A DNA stretch of 64,000 nt from Stutzerimonas stutzeri (GCA_002339675.1 DDKB01000012.1:62001-126000); one strand, 5' to 3'. Shown: positions 51,218-60,238, numbered from the stretch's first letter. Numbers and translations: made by a program. The notes: a model not told the origin generated them from the letters alone.

Positions 51218-52603
51218 TCAGCGGCCCTCGCACGTGGCGGATGCCAGCCTCTGCGGGAACAGCAAGGTGAAACAGGTCCCCGAGGGCTCGCTCGTGACCC
51301 GCACCTCACCGCCATGCAGCTGCATGATCGAGCGCACTATGGCCAGTCCCAGCCCGCCAGAATCGCCCGGCTCGGCACGGGACGGATCGCAGCGATAAAA
51401 GCGGTCGAACAGGCGCGGCAGGTGCTCTGGAGGAATCGCCGGCCCCTTGTTGGCGACGCTGATCACGACCCGGTCGCCGATACATTGGCTGGCCACGGTT
51501 ACCGCCGTCCCCGCCTCGCCGTAACGCAGCGCGTTGGCGATCAGGTTGGCCAGCGCCCGGCGCAGCAGCTCGGGATCGGCGTGCAGCTTGCCGGTTGCCT
51601 CATTCTGCAGGCGCATGCCGTGCTCGTCGGCAATGCCTTCGAAATAGTCGCCGAGCTGCTCCACCGCTTCGGCCAGGTCGATCTCCTGCGGGCCGACCCG
51701 TTCGTTTGCCTGTTCGGTACGTGCAAGGAACAGCATGTTGTTGATCATGCGCGCCAAGCGCTCGTACTCCTCCTGGTTGGACGCCAGAAGACTCTGGTAG
51801 TCCTCCAGCGAACGCACCCGACGCAGCGCCTGTTGGGTCTGACCCATCAGGTTGCTGAGCGGGGTGCGCATCTCGTGCGCCAGGTCCTCGGAGAACCGCG
51901 ACAGCTGGGTGAAACCCGCCTCCAGCCGCGCCAGCATCTGGTTCAGTGCATCGCTCAAGGCCCGCAGCTCGCTGAACTCGGCGCTGTTTTCGATTCGCAG
52001 GTGCAGGTGCTGGACGTCGATCGCCAATGCGCGGCGGGTCAGCTGACGCACCGGCCGCAGCCCCCGCTCACTCACCAGCCAGCCCAGCAGAAACGCCAGC
52101 AGCGCGCCGGTTACCAGCGCCAGCCAGAGTTTCAGGCGGTACGCCGCCAGCATCTGCTCACGCTCGGCCAGCAATTTGCCGGCAATCAGCGTCAGACCAC
52201 CCTTCGCCCGCTCGATGTGCACCCAGGCCAGGCGCGCCCTGTCGTCAAGGTCATCGAGTTGCGGCTGCGCCTCGAGCGGCAGCTGCGGGATCGCCAACTG
52301 AACGGGATTGATCTCGATCAGCGGCTGGCCGCCCTCTCCCAGCACCCAGAGCAGGTTGTCCCGATTGCCGAGCATGTTGGCGTAGAGCTGGGGCCGCTCA
52401 CGCAATGCCTCGATGCTATCGCTGTCATCGAGCAGGGCGCGCATGCGCTCCAGCCGACCCAGCAAGGCCTGATCGTCGCGCCAGGCGATCTCGCGCTCCA
52501 ATGACTGGTACAGATAGAAACCGATGGCGCCCAGCAGCGCCGTGCTGACCACCGCGAACATCAGCGCCAGCCGCAGGCTCAACGAGCGTGGCATCAGGCT
52601 CAT
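51218..52603 (-). CDS. Heavy-metal/redox sensor histidine kinase (CusS/CopS/HprS-like)
   Basis: The 461-residue inner-membrane kinase has a first helix at about 10-32, a periplasmic sensor to about 160, a second helix (LWLALVTGALLAFLLGWLV), a HAMP domain, HisKA with FSEDLAHEMRTPLSNL (phospho-acceptor His) and HATPase with LIANALRYG and GGLGLAIVRS. The family includes copper sensors CusS/CopS and the HOCl/H2O2 sensor HprS. Its ATG overlaps the regulator's stop by 4 bp. Neighbouring HiuH-like gene and the box at 53323 point to the HprS kind. Confidence 0.9.
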   Translation of the reverse strand: MSLMPRSLSLRLALMFAVVSTALLGAIGFYLYQSLEREIAWRDDQALLGRLERMRALLDDSDSIEALRERPQLYANMLGNRDNLLWVLGEGGQPLIEINPVQLAIPQLPLEAQPQLDDLDDRARLAWVHIERAKGGLTLIAGKLLAEREQMLAAYRLKLWLALVTGALLAFLLGWLVSERGLRPVRQLTRRALAIDVQHLHLRIENSAEFSELRALSDALNQMLARLEAGFTQLSRFSEDLAHEMRTPLSNLMGQTQQALRRVRSLEDYQSLLASNQEEYERLARMINNMLFLARTEQANERVGPQEIDLAEAVEQLGDYFEGIADEHGMRLQNEATGKLHADPELLRRALANLIANALRYGEAGTAVTVASQCIGDRVVISVANKGPAIPPEHLPRLFDRFYRCDPSRAEPGDSGGLGLAIVRSIMQLHGGEVRVTSEPSGTCFTLLFPQRLASATCEGR

Positions 52604-53271
52604 TCCGGTGCCTCCAGCAGGTACCCCATGCCGCGTACGGTATGGATCAGCTTGGGCTGGTAGGGATCGTCCACCTTGGCGCGCAGACGGCGAATGGCGA
52701 CATCCACCACATTGGTGTCGCTGTCGAAATTCATCTGCCAGACCTGCGAGGCGATCTGCGCCCGCGACAGCACTTCGCCTTCGCGACTCAGCAGCAGATG
52801 CAGCAGGGCGAATTCCTTGTTGGTCAGCGTCAGCCGCTCACCCTGACGCGTCACCCGACGGCGCAGCAGGTCCAGCTCCAGATCGGCGACCTTGAACTGC
52901 TCGACTTCGCGCGGCGGCCCGCGGCGCAGCAAGGTGCGAACCCGCGCCAGCAGCTCGGCGTAGGAAAACGGCTTGACCAGATAATCGTCAGCGCCCAGCT
53001 CAAGGCCTTTGACTCGGTCCTCCACGGCATCACGCGCGGTAAGAAAAAGCACCGGCGTCTGCGCCTTGCGCCGCACGATCTGCAGCAGTTGCCAGCCGTC
53101 GATGCCCGGCAACATGACGTCGAGGATGATCAGGTCGAACTCGCTTTCCTGAATCAGGTGCTGACCGTCCAGGCCGTTGAGCGCGACCTCCACCAGATAG
53201 CCCGACTCGCTCAACCCCTTGCGCAGGTAATCGGCCGTCTTGAACTCGTCTTCTACTACCAGTATGCGCAT
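52600..53271 (-). CDS. OmpR-family response regulator (CusR/CopR/HprR-like)
   Basis: Starting MRILVVEDEFKTADYLRKGL the protein is 223 residues: receiver with Asp51 in LIILDVMLPGIDGWQ, the switch Lys in LVKPFSYAELLARVR, and a winged helix with NVVDVAIRRLRAKVDDP and a final TVRGMGYLLEAPE. It is the CusR/HprR type, which binds CATTAC-N6-GTAATG. Exactly such a site lies 52 bp upstream in the divergent spacer, so it should control itself and the two genes on the other side. Confidence 0.93.
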   Translation of the reverse strand: MRILVVEDEFKTADYLRKGLSESGYLVEVALNGLDGQHLIQESEFDLIILDVMLPGIDGWQLLQIVRRKAQTPVLFLTARDAVEDRVKGLELGADDYLVKPFSYAELLARVRTLLRRGPPREVEQFKVADLELDLLRRRVTRQGERLTLTNKEFALLHLLLSREGEVLSRAQIASQVWQMNFDSDTNVVDVAIRRLRAKVDDPYQPKLIHTVRGMGYLLEAPE

Positions 53272-53322
53272 CTGCTTCCTCCGGGCGAGGCGCATAGGCT
53301 AGGCGCCCACGAGCGTTTATCC

Positions 53323-53340
53323 CATTACAAATACGTAATG
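53323..53340. promoter_or_regulatory. HprR/CusR-type box in the divergent spacer
   Basis: CATTACAAATACGTAATG is a perfect 6-bp inverted repeat with 6-base spacing, the same form as the E. coli HprR/CusR recognition sequence (CATTAC-N6-GTAATG). It lies between the response-regulator gene and the GlcG/HbpS-like gene (78 bp before that ATG) and is the natural binding site for the regulator encoded next to it. Confidence 0.75.
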
Positions 53341-53417
53341 CGCAGGCAATGGGTTTGACGGGGCCAACCGCACAGGATGGCGCCACCTGCTCCACGGAGC
53401 CCATTGAGGAGAAACCG

Positions 53418-53912
53418 ATGCGCATTGTCCCCCTTTCGTTGGTCGGCCTGGCCCTTGCCGGTGCCCAGGCCATGGCCGCCACGCCGCAGCCTGTCAGCCA
53501 GCAGAACGTCTCGCTGCAACTGGCCAACGCCCTGCTCGACTCGACCATGGCGGCCTGCCATGCCGATGGCCGTACCGCCGCAGTGGCAGTGGTCGATCGC
53601 GGCGGCAACCTGATCGCCCTGCAGCGTGACGACAACGTCGGCCCGCACAACACCATCGCTGCACAGCGCAAGGCCTACACCGCGTTGTCCAGCAAAACGC
53701 CGACCCGCCTGTTCGGCGAGCGCGCCCGCAACAACCCGGACGCCGCCAACCTCAACACCTTCGATGAACTGCTGCTGCTCGGCGGCGGCGTTCCGCTGCG
53801 GGTCGGCGACGAAGTCATCGGCGCCATTGGCGTAGCCGGTGCCGGGGGCGCCGAGACCGACGAGGCCTGCGCCACTCAGGCAATCGCAAAACTGCTTCCT
53901 TCCAACCGTTAA
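53418..53912 (+). CDS. Secreted GlcG/HbpS-like protein
   Basis: The 164-residue protein has a signal peptide (cut near AMAATPQ) and the GlcG/HbpS fold: ACHADGRTAAVAVVDRGGNLIALQRDD and GGGVPLRVGDEVIGAIGVAGAGG. In Streptomyces the family member HbpS is an exported haem-binding protein that modulates an oxidative-stress histidine kinase; other members (GlcG) have no known role. Here it is periplasmic, divergent from a kinase pair, and 14 bp before the HiuH-like gene. GAGGAG precedes the ATG. Confidence 0.85.
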   Translation: MRIVPLSLVGLALAGAQAMAATPQPVSQQNVSLQLANALLDSTMAACHADGRTAAVAVVDRGGNLIALQRDDNVGPHNTIAAQRKAYTALSSKTPTRLFGERARNNPDAANLNTFDELLLLGGGVPLRVGDEVIGAIGVAGAGGAETDEACATQAIAKLLPSNR

Positions 53913-53926
53913 CCGGAGATCAATCC

Positions 53927-54337
53927 ATGACTAACCTGAAAACCCTTTGCGCCAGTCTCGTTCTTGCCAGCCTTTCCAGCCTCGCCATGGCGGCCGACAA
54001 CCCGCTCAGCGTGCATGTGCTCAACCTCAACGACGGCCTGCCCTCGCCTGATGTGAAAGTCACGCTGGAAAAGCAGAACGGCAAGCAGTGGACCGCCCTG
54101 AACGATGGCGTGACCAACCAGCAGGGCCGCATCACCGCGCTCTATCCGCAGGACAAGGCGCTGGAAAAAGGCACCTACCGCGTCACGTTCAAGACCGGTG
54201 ACTGGTTCGAGGCGCACGACACGGCGAGCTTCTTTCCGGAAGTCCCGGTGATCTTCGAGGTAGACGGCACCGTGCCGCATTACCACATTCCGCTGCTGCT
54301 GAGCCCGTACGGTTTCTCGACCTATCGGGGCAATTGA
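53927..54337 (+). CDS. hiuH: Periplasmic 5-hydroxyisourate hydrolase/transthyretin-like protein
   Basis: The 136-residue protein has a signal peptide (cut near SLAMAADN) and all the HIU-hydrolase signatures: LSVHVLNLNDGLPS (catalytic His), TNQQGRI (Arg), FFPEVPVIFEVDG, and PHYHIPLLLSPYGFSTYRGN (His; final YRGS/G is YRGN here). Such enzymes hydrolyse 5-hydroxyisourate; E. coli HiuH is periplasmic and is encoded divergently next to hprRS, as here. No other uric-acid gene is nearby. The substrate in vivo may differ. Confidence 0.88.
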   Translation: MTNLKTLCASLVLASLSSLAMAADNPLSVHVLNLNDGLPSPDVKVTLEKQNGKQWTALNDGVTNQQGRITALYPQDKALEKGTYRVTFKTGDWFEAHDTASFFPEVPVIFEVDGTVPHYHIPLLLSPYGFSTYRGN

Positions 54338-54654
54338 GCCGCTGACAGGCCTCGGGTGGCGATGGCCCCGCGCGTGGCTCACCGTCATCCTGCAGGCGAT
54401 TTCAACGGCCACCGATTACTTGCACTCCACGGTGTTCGGCGCCCATTGTTCGTGGCGCCCGGCTATCGGCCCCGGGACCAAGGTTGCCGGGCTACGCGGC
54501 TTCAAACGGGGCGCCCGGCCCCGGCAGCGTGCCGCTCAAGGCGTCCCGCCGTCTCCTGACCAATCTTTTCGCGCTGAAGGTTGTCCGAAGAAAACTCACG
54601 TCGGTTCGAGCTTGAGGCTCTAACCGACTTTTCCGTTTTCGAGCCCAGCCGCCG
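54338..54654 (+). other. 317-bp spacer between hiuH and the efflux operon
   Basis: No gene is supported. The spacer has GC-rich inverted repeats around 54450-54520 and the strong terminator at 54600-54639, which ends only 16 bases before the first possible start codon of the MFS gene. TTGCAC at about 54420 could be a -35 but I see no good -10. It therefore looks like a leader for the efflux operon. Confidence 0.45.
54600..54639 (+). terminator. Intrinsic terminator directly before the MFS efflux gene
   Basis: GTCGGTT-c-GAGC-ttgag-GCTC-t-AACCGAC forms an 11-bp stem with one internal mismatch and a 5-base loop, followed by TTTTCCGTTTT. This is the best rho-independent terminator in the window. 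It lies 262 bp after the hiuH stop but just 16 bp before the MFS ATG, so it may act as an attenuator in the efflux leader. The opposite strand is less T-rich. Confidence 0.75.
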
Positions 54655-56286
54655 ATGCCGCAATACCTCGCTCCCGTTCCCCGCTGGGAACCGCACGAAC
54701 GCCCATCGATGCCCGGCTCGCCGGCGATCCTGCTGCACCCGGTGCCGGTGCGCATCGCCTATGCCTGTGTCGCGGTGCTGGTGGGCCTTACCGGCGGGCT
54801 GGGCAACGCGCTGTTCGTTGCCAACCTGCCGAGCATCCAGGGTGACCTCGGCCTGACGCCCTCGGAGGCGGCCTGGCTGCCGGCGGCGTATTTCATGGTC
54901 AACGTCTCGGCCAACCTGCTGATGATCAAGTTCCGCCAGCAATATGGGTTGCGCCGTTTCGCCGAGATCGGCCTGTCGCTGTATGCCCTGCTGAGCATCG
55001 CCCACGTATTCGTCGAGGGCCTGGAGATGGCCATCGTGGTGCGCGCGGCCAGTGGCCTGGCGGCGGCGACCACCTCCTCGCTGGGGCTGTTCTACATGCT
55101 CCAGGCGTTTCGTAAGGCCGACCTGCCCAAGGCGGTGATCCTCGGCTTCGGTATTTCGCAACTGGGCACGCCGCTGGCCTGGCTGATGTCGCCGGCGCTC
55201 CTGGAAATGGGCGAATGGCACCGGCTCTATGTATTCGAGAGCGGGCTGGCGCTGTGCTCGCTGGCCGCGGTGGTGGTGCTCAAGTTGCCGCTGGGCGAGC
55301 GCATCAAGGTGTTCGAGCCGCTGGATTTTCTGACGTTCGCCCTGCTGGCGCCGGCCCTGGCCCTGATCGCTGCCGTGCTGGCGCAAGGCCGGATCCTCTG
55401 GTGGACCGAGGCGCCCTGGCTCGGCTACGCGCTGATGACTGCCCTGGTGCTGATCTGTATCGCCTTCATGATCGAGCACCACCGGCGCAACCCCTTGTTG
55501 CACACGCGCTGGCTCGGGACTGCCGAGATGCTGCGCTTTGCCTTTGGCGCGCTGATGCTGCGTCTGCTGCTCTCCGAACAGAACTACGGCGCGGTCGGGT
55601 TGCTGCAGACGCTCGGCATGGGCGCCGAACAGCTCCAGCCGCTGTACGCCGTCATCCTGCTGGGGCTGGCCATGGGCATTGTGGGAAGCGCGATGACCTT
55701 CAGCCCGGCCATGGCCTTTCCGCAGATCCTGTTGTCGATCGTACTGATCGGCATCGGCAGCTTTCTCGATGTCGACGCTACCAGCCTCACGCGGCCCCAC
55801 GACATGTTTCTCAGCCAGGGCCTGCTCGCCTTTGCCAGCGGCATGTTTCTCGGCCCGTTGCTGATCACCGGCATCGGCCGCGCGCTGCGCAACGGGCCGA
55901 ACTATCTGGTGACTTTCATCGTCCTGTTCACCATGACCCAGAGCCTCGGCGGGCTGGCAGCCCCAGCGCTGTTCGGCACCTACCAGGTGATGCGTGAGAA
56001 ATACCACTCCAGCCACCTCACCGAGCAGGTGGTGCCCGGCGACCCGCGCGTCGCCGCGCGCCTGCAGGCGCAGGCCCAGGCCCTCGCCTCGCGCCAGGGC
56101 GACCCGCGCCTGCGCCAGGCACAAAGCGCCGCGCAGCTGAGTCAGATGGCCACGCGCGAGGCCAACGTGCTGGCCTTCAACGATGTATTCCGGCTGATCG
56201 GCATGCTCGCCATTGGCGTGTTCGGCTGGACGCTCTACCGCACCCTGCGCATCGCGCAGCAGAACAGGAACCCACCCCCGCCATGA
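54655..56286 (+). CDS. MFS drug-efflux transporter (EmrB/DHA2-like)
   Basis: The 543-residue membrane protein has about fourteen helices; the first membrane block reads AYACVAVLVGLTGGLGNALFVANLPSIQGDLGLTPSEAAWL, typical of the DHA2 group. It forms a tripartite pump with the HlyD-like adaptor (4-bp overlap) and the outer-membrane channel that follow. The substrate is unknown, presumably hydrophobic drugs or aromatic acids. The start is uncertain: ATG 54655 and ATG 54709 both have weak ribosome sites. Confidence 0.88.
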   Translation: MPQYLAPVPRWEPHERPSMPGSPAILLHPVPVRIAYACVAVLVGLTGGLGNALFVANLPSIQGDLGLTPSEAAWLPAAYFMVNVSANLLMIKFRQQYGLRRFAEIGLSLYALLSIAHVFVEGLEMAIVVRAASGLAAATTSSLGLFYMLQAFRKADLPKAVILGFGISQLGTPLAWLMSPALLEMGEWHRLYVFESGLALCSLAAVVVLKLPLGERIKVFEPLDFLTFALLAPALALIAAVLAQGRILWWTEAPWLGYALMTALVLICIAFMIEHHRRNPLLHTRWLGTAEMLRFAFGALMLRLLLSEQNYGAVGLLQTLGMGAEQLQPLYAVILLGLAMGIVGSAMTFSPAMAFPQILLSIVLIGIGSFLDVDATSLTRPHDMFLSQGLLAFASGMFLGPLLITGIGRALRNGPNYLVTFIVLFTMTQSLGGLAAPALFGTYQVMREKYHSSHLTEQVVPGDPRVAARLQAQAQALASRQGDPRLRQAQSAAQLSQMATREANVLAFNDVFRLIGMLAIGVFGWTLYRTLRIAQQNRNPPPP

Positions 56287-57467
56287 GCGAACGCACCCCC
56301 AACGAGGCCCCGGACAACCTGCCGACCGCCCAGCCGGCGCAACCCTCGGCCGCCGGCACCGACGCCGGCCCGACCCCGGACGACCCGCCGAAAACCATCA
56401 GGCCCAGCCGCCGCTCGGTGCTGCTGATGGTGCTGGTGGCGCTGGCCGGGGTGCTGGCGATCCTCTATGCCTGGCAGCTCTGGCCGTTCGACAACCGGGT
56501 GGCGGTCACCGAGAACGCCTACGTGCGCGGGCAGATCACCGTGCTCGCGCCGCAGGTCAACGGTTACGTGACCGAGGTGCTTACCCAGGATTTCGAACAG
56601 GTCAGCCAGGGCCAGCCGCTGGTGCGCATCGATGATCGCCAGTACCGCCAACTGGTGCAGCAGCGCGAAGCCGAACTGGCGGCGCGGCGCTTCGAGCAGG
56701 AAAACCTCGAGCAGACCCTGGCCTCGAACGCGGCGACCCTGGCCTCGCGCCGCGCCGAGCTGTCGGCCGCCGAAGCCGAGGCGCAGCGCGCGCTGGCCGA
56801 TGAAAAGCGGGTCAATGAACTGGCCGAGCGCGGTTCGGTGTCCATCCGCGAGCGCGACCAGATCCGCGCCAGCGCCCGCGCCGCTGCGGCAAAGGTCAAG
56901 CAGGCGCGCGCTGCCATCGACATCGCCGAACAAACGCTCAAGGCCAGCGAGGTCTCGCGCGGCGGCTTGCAGGCGCAGGTGGACATCGCCGAAGCGGCGC
57001 TGCAGCGGGCCCGCATCGACCTCGACAACACGCTGATCGAAGCCCCGCGTGACGGCCAGGTCAGCGAGGTCACGGTGCGCCAGGGCCAGTACGTCACCGC
57101 CGGCTCGCAGCTGCTCTACCTGGTGCCCGAGCAACTGTGGGTCATCGCCAACTACAAGGAAACCCAGACCTTCGCCATGCGCCCCGGCCAGCCGGTAGAG
57201 ATCGAGGTCGATGCCCTGGACGGCGCCCGCCTGAGCGGCCACGTGGAGCGCCTGGCGCCGGCCACCGGTTCGGAATTCAGCGTACTGCGCCCGGACAACG
57301 CCACCGGCAACTTCACCAAAGTGGTCCAGCGATTGCCGGTACGCATCGCCATCGACCCGGACCAGCCGTTGGCACAGCGCCTGCGCCCGGGGCTGTCGGT
57401 GGTCACTTACGTGGACACCCGCGCCACCGGTGACGCTGCGCCTGCCGCCACGGGCGCCGCCCGATGA
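56283..57467 (+). CDS. HlyD-family efflux adaptor (EmrA-like)
   Basis: The 394-residue protein has a cytoplasmic proline-rich start, one membrane helix (about 46-66), a lipoyl/barrel-sandwich domain (NAYVRGQITVLAPQVNGYVTEVL), a long coiled-coil hairpin (about 105-215) and a beta-barrel with YLVPEQLWVIANYKETQ. This is the periplasmic adaptor (EmrA type) joining the MFS protein to the channel. Its start and stop each overlap a neighbour by 4 bp, so the three are one operon. Confidence 0.93.
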   Translation: MSERTPNEAPDNLPTAQPAQPSAAGTDAGPTPDDPPKTIRPSRRSVLLMVLVALAGVLAILYAWQLWPFDNRVAVTENAYVRGQITVLAPQVNGYVTEVLTQDFEQVSQGQPLVRIDDRQYRQLVQQREAELAARRFEQENLEQTLASNAATLASRRAELSAAEAEAQRALADEKRVNELAERGSVSIRERDQIRASARAAAAKVKQARAAIDIAEQTLKASEVSRGGLQAQVDIAEAALQRARIDLDNTLIEAPRDGQVSEVTVRQGQYVTAGSQLLYLVPEQLWVIANYKETQTFAMRPGQPVEIEVDALDGARLSGHVERLAPATGSEFSVLRPDNATGNFTKVVQRLPVRIAIDPDQPLAQRLRPGLSVVTYVDTRATGDAAPAATGAAR

Positions 57468-58867
57468 GCGCTTGGCACTGCGTTTGCCGGCCACTGTGCG
57501 CCGCTCTCGCCCTGCTGACGCTGGCCGGCTGCATGCCACCGCGACAGCCACTGCCGCCGGAGGCTGGCTTTACGCCGCCCGCCAGCTGGCGCGAGCCGGG
57601 CGCAATGCCGGTCGAGATTTCCGCGACCTGGTGGGAGGGGTTTGGTGACCCGCGACTGACCGCGCTGGTCGAGGCCGCGCTGGCCCATAACACGGATGTG
57701 TTGAGCGCCGCCTCGCGCGCCGAGCAGGCGCGCGAGCAGATCCAGCTGTCACGCGCAGCCCTGCTTCCCACCCTGGACGCCGCCCTGGGCGCGCAGCGCA
57801 CCCGCGAACTGACCGCGCTGGGCATCACCCATACCACCGCTGTGCAGCCCTCGCTGCAGGTGGCTTATGAGATCGACCTGTGGGGGCGGCTGCGCCGGCT
57901 GAGCGAAGCGGCGCGGCAGCAATTCCGCGCCAGCGAAGCCGAGCGCGACGCCGTACGCCTGGCCGTGGCGAGCACCACCGCGCGGGCCTATGTGTCACTG
58001 CTGTCGCTGGACCGCCAGCTGTATGTCACCCGTGAGACGGTCAAGTCCCGGCAACAGGCGCTGCGTGTCGCCGAAGACCGCGCCGCGCTCGGCTACACCT
58101 CGCAGCTGGAGCAGACCCAGGCGCAATCGGAATACGAAGCGGCAGCCGAACTGCTGCCGCAACTGCGGCAGGGCATCCGCGAACAGGAAAACGCCCTGCG
58201 CCTGCTCACCGGCCGCTTGCCGGGAGAAATCCGGCGCGGCGCCGGTCTGCTCGCACTCGAACCGCCCGCAGTGCCCGCCGTCCTGCCCTCGACCCTGCTG
58301 CGTCGGCGGCCGGACATCCAGCAGGCCGAACGTCTGCTTGCTGCCAGTGCGCTCAACCTGCAGGCCCAGCGCGAACGCTTCCTGCCGCAAGTGCAGCTCT
58401 CAGCGAGCCTCGGCCAGCTGTTCGTCAATTCGCTGGACTACGACCCGGTGCGGGTCTGGGATCTGGGCGCCAGCGTGCTTGCGCCGATCTTCTCGGCCGG
58501 GCGCCTGGAAGCCGGTGTCAACATTGCCGTCGCCCAACGCAACCAGGCCGCCTTTGCCTACCGGGCCACCGCCTTGCAGGCGTTCAGCGAAGTGGAAAAC
58601 AGCCTGGCCGCAGTCGGCAACCTGCGCCAGCAGGGCGAGCGGGTCGCGGCGCGGCGCGCAGTGCTGGAGCGGTCCCTGACCTACGCCGAGGACCGCTACC
58701 GGGCCGGTTATTCGTCGTACCTGGAAACCCTCGACGCCCAGCGCAACCTGTTCAACACCGAGCTGGCCGAGGTGCAACTGCGCGAACGCCAGCTCAATGC
58801 GCTGATCACCTTGTTCCAGGTGCTCGGCGGCGGCTGGCAATCGCCCGCCGCACCGCCGTCCGGGTGA
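57464..58867 (+). CDS. Outer-membrane efflux channel lipoprotein (NodT/OprM type)
   Basis: The 467-residue protein has a lipobox LAG-C (Cys24; no Asp after it, so outer membrane) and the TolC-like repeat structure: FGDPRLTALVEAALAHNTDVLSAASRAEQAR and SLQVAYEIDLWGRLRRLSEAARQQ in the first half, RRRPDIQQAERLLAASALNLQ and QAFSEVENSLAAVGNLRQQ in the second. It would form the trimeric exit duct of the EmrAB-like pump. Confidence 0.93.
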   Translation: MSAWHCVCRPLCAALALLTLAGCMPPRQPLPPEAGFTPPASWREPGAMPVEISATWWEGFGDPRLTALVEAALAHNTDVLSAASRAEQAREQIQLSRAALLPTLDAALGAQRTRELTALGITHTTAVQPSLQVAYEIDLWGRLRRLSEAARQQFRASEAERDAVRLAVASTTARAYVSLLSLDRQLYVTRETVKSRQQALRVAEDRAALGYTSQLEQTQAQSEYEAAAELLPQLRQGIREQENALRLLTGRLPGEIRRGAGLLALEPPAVPAVLPSTLLRRRPDIQQAERLLAASALNLQAQRERFLPQVQLSASLGQLFVNSLDYDPVRVWDLGASVLAPIFSAGRLEAGVNIAVAQRNQAAFAYRATALQAFSEVENSLAAVGNLRQQGERVAARRAVLERSLTYAEDRYRAGYSSYLETLDAQRNLFNTELAEVQLRERQLNALITLFQVLGGGWQSPAAPPSG

Positions 58868-58883
58868 TCCGCGCCTTGGCCGC

Positions 58884-60119
58884 TCAAGGCCGAATCTGTT
58901 CGAGGGGGCCCGGCATGCCGAGCAAAAAGCCCTGGGCGTTGGCCACGTGCAAGCGGCGCAGGGCGGCGAGCTCGGCGTCCGTCTCGACGCCCTCGGCGAT
59001 GATCTTGCTGCCGGTCTGCTCGGCGAAGCGGATCAGCGCCGCGGCCATGGCGCAGCTGTCCTGGTCGCTGTCTACGTTGCTGATCAGGCTGCGGTCGAGC
59101 TTGATGACGTCCGGCTTGAGCTTGAGGATGTGGCGGAAGCTGGCGTAGCCGGCACCCGCATCGTCGACCGCCAGGCGCAACCCTTTGCGGCACAGTGGCT
59201 CGAGGATGGTGGCGATCTCGGCGTAATCGATGATCGAGGTGTGCTCGGTCACCTCCAGCATCAAACGCTGCAAGGGCTGGCGCCCCAGCAGCTGCACCAC
59301 GCGCCCGTCGCGCAACGCGTCGGGACAGACATTCAGTGACAGGTAGACGTCTTCCGGAATCAGCGGCAACCCGTCGAGCGCAGCCTCCAGCATCACCAGT
59401 TCGAGGTCCGTGCGCAGGCTGACGCAACCGGCCTCCTCGAACCACAGGTCGGGACTGCGGTAGGGCTCCGGCCGAAACCGCGCCAGTGCCTCGTAGCCGA
59501 TCAACCGGTCGCTGGCCAGGTGGAAGATCGGCTGGTAGACGATCCAGAAGTCGCGCGTGTCGATCACCCCGCGGATGCGCTCGAGGGTTTTGGCACGACG
59601 CTGCTCGCTGGCTGCGTGCCGCTCGAGCAGTTTGCCGGCGAAACGCGCGAACAGGCGCAGGGTGGTGACGTCCGACTCGTCCAGGCGGTCGTTGGGCCGC
59701 TGGCTGAAGCAGCAGAAGGTGCCGTACAGCGAGCCATCGCTGAAGCGGATCGGCACGCTCAGGTGGGCGCCAATGGGAATCGCCCGGGTCTCCGGCAGGG
59801 TCAGCGCCTCCTCCAGTTCCGCGGCGTTGCGAATGAGCTCCGGCAAGCGGCCGTCGACCACCCGCTGGCAGTAGCTTTCAGTCAACGGGGAGCCGCTGCC
59901 CGGGGCGATCGGCAACGCCTGGTAGAGGCCGTCGATCTGGCGAAACAGGCGGCGCCCTTCGCGAAACTCGCCAATGAAGGCCACGTCCATGCGCAGGTGG
60001 TTGCGCACCGTCGACAGGGCTTCGGCGAGCATTTCGCCGATGGTCATGCTCGGCTGCTCGGCTCGCTCGATCAGCAGCGCCAGCGGGGCCTGTTCAGCCC
60101 GGGATGGGTCCTGGTTCAT
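58884..60119 (-). CDS. GAF-EAL protein, probable c-di-GMP phosphodiesterase
   Basis: The 411-residue cytoplasmic protein has an N-terminal GAF domain (about 25-165) and a C-terminal EAL domain. Key EAL residues are intact: YEALARF, SLNVCPDAL, MLEVTEHTSI, AVDDAGAGYASF (the metal-binding DD pair), KLDRSLI and EGVETDAEL. So hydrolysis of c-di-GMP is expected, controlled by whatever the GAF domain binds. It converges with the efflux channel gene (16-bp gap). Since the window also codes for curli and an exopolysaccharide, biofilm control is a reasonable guess but is not shown. Confidence 0.88.
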   Translation of the reverse strand: MNQDPSRAEQAPLALLIERAEQPSMTIGEMLAEALSTVRNHLRMDVAFIGEFREGRRLFRQIDGLYQALPIAPGSGSPLTESYCQRVVDGRLPELIRNAAELEEALTLPETRAIPIGAHLSVPIRFSDGSLYGTFCCFSQRPNDRLDESDVTTLRLFARFAGKLLERHAASEQRRAKTLERIRGVIDTRDFWIVYQPIFHLASDRLIGYEALARFRPEPYRSPDLWFEEAGCVSLRTDLELVMLEAALDGLPLIPEDVYLSLNVCPDALRDGRVVQLLGRQPLQRLMLEVTEHTSIIDYAEIATILEPLCRKGLRLAVDDAGAGYASFRHILKLKPDVIKLDRSLISNVDSDQDSCAMAAALIRFAEQTGSKIIAEGVETDAELAALRRLHVANAQGFLLGMPGPLEQIRP

Positions 60120-60238
60120 CGTGAGTACCCCGAACGCAGTTCGCAGGGAAACCTTGGCCGCGCCCCGCCTGCCACCGACGGCAAGGCCCGAGGTAGAGCC
60201 ATAGGATGAGCCTAGCGTTCATTCGCCGGCGGGCTCGC

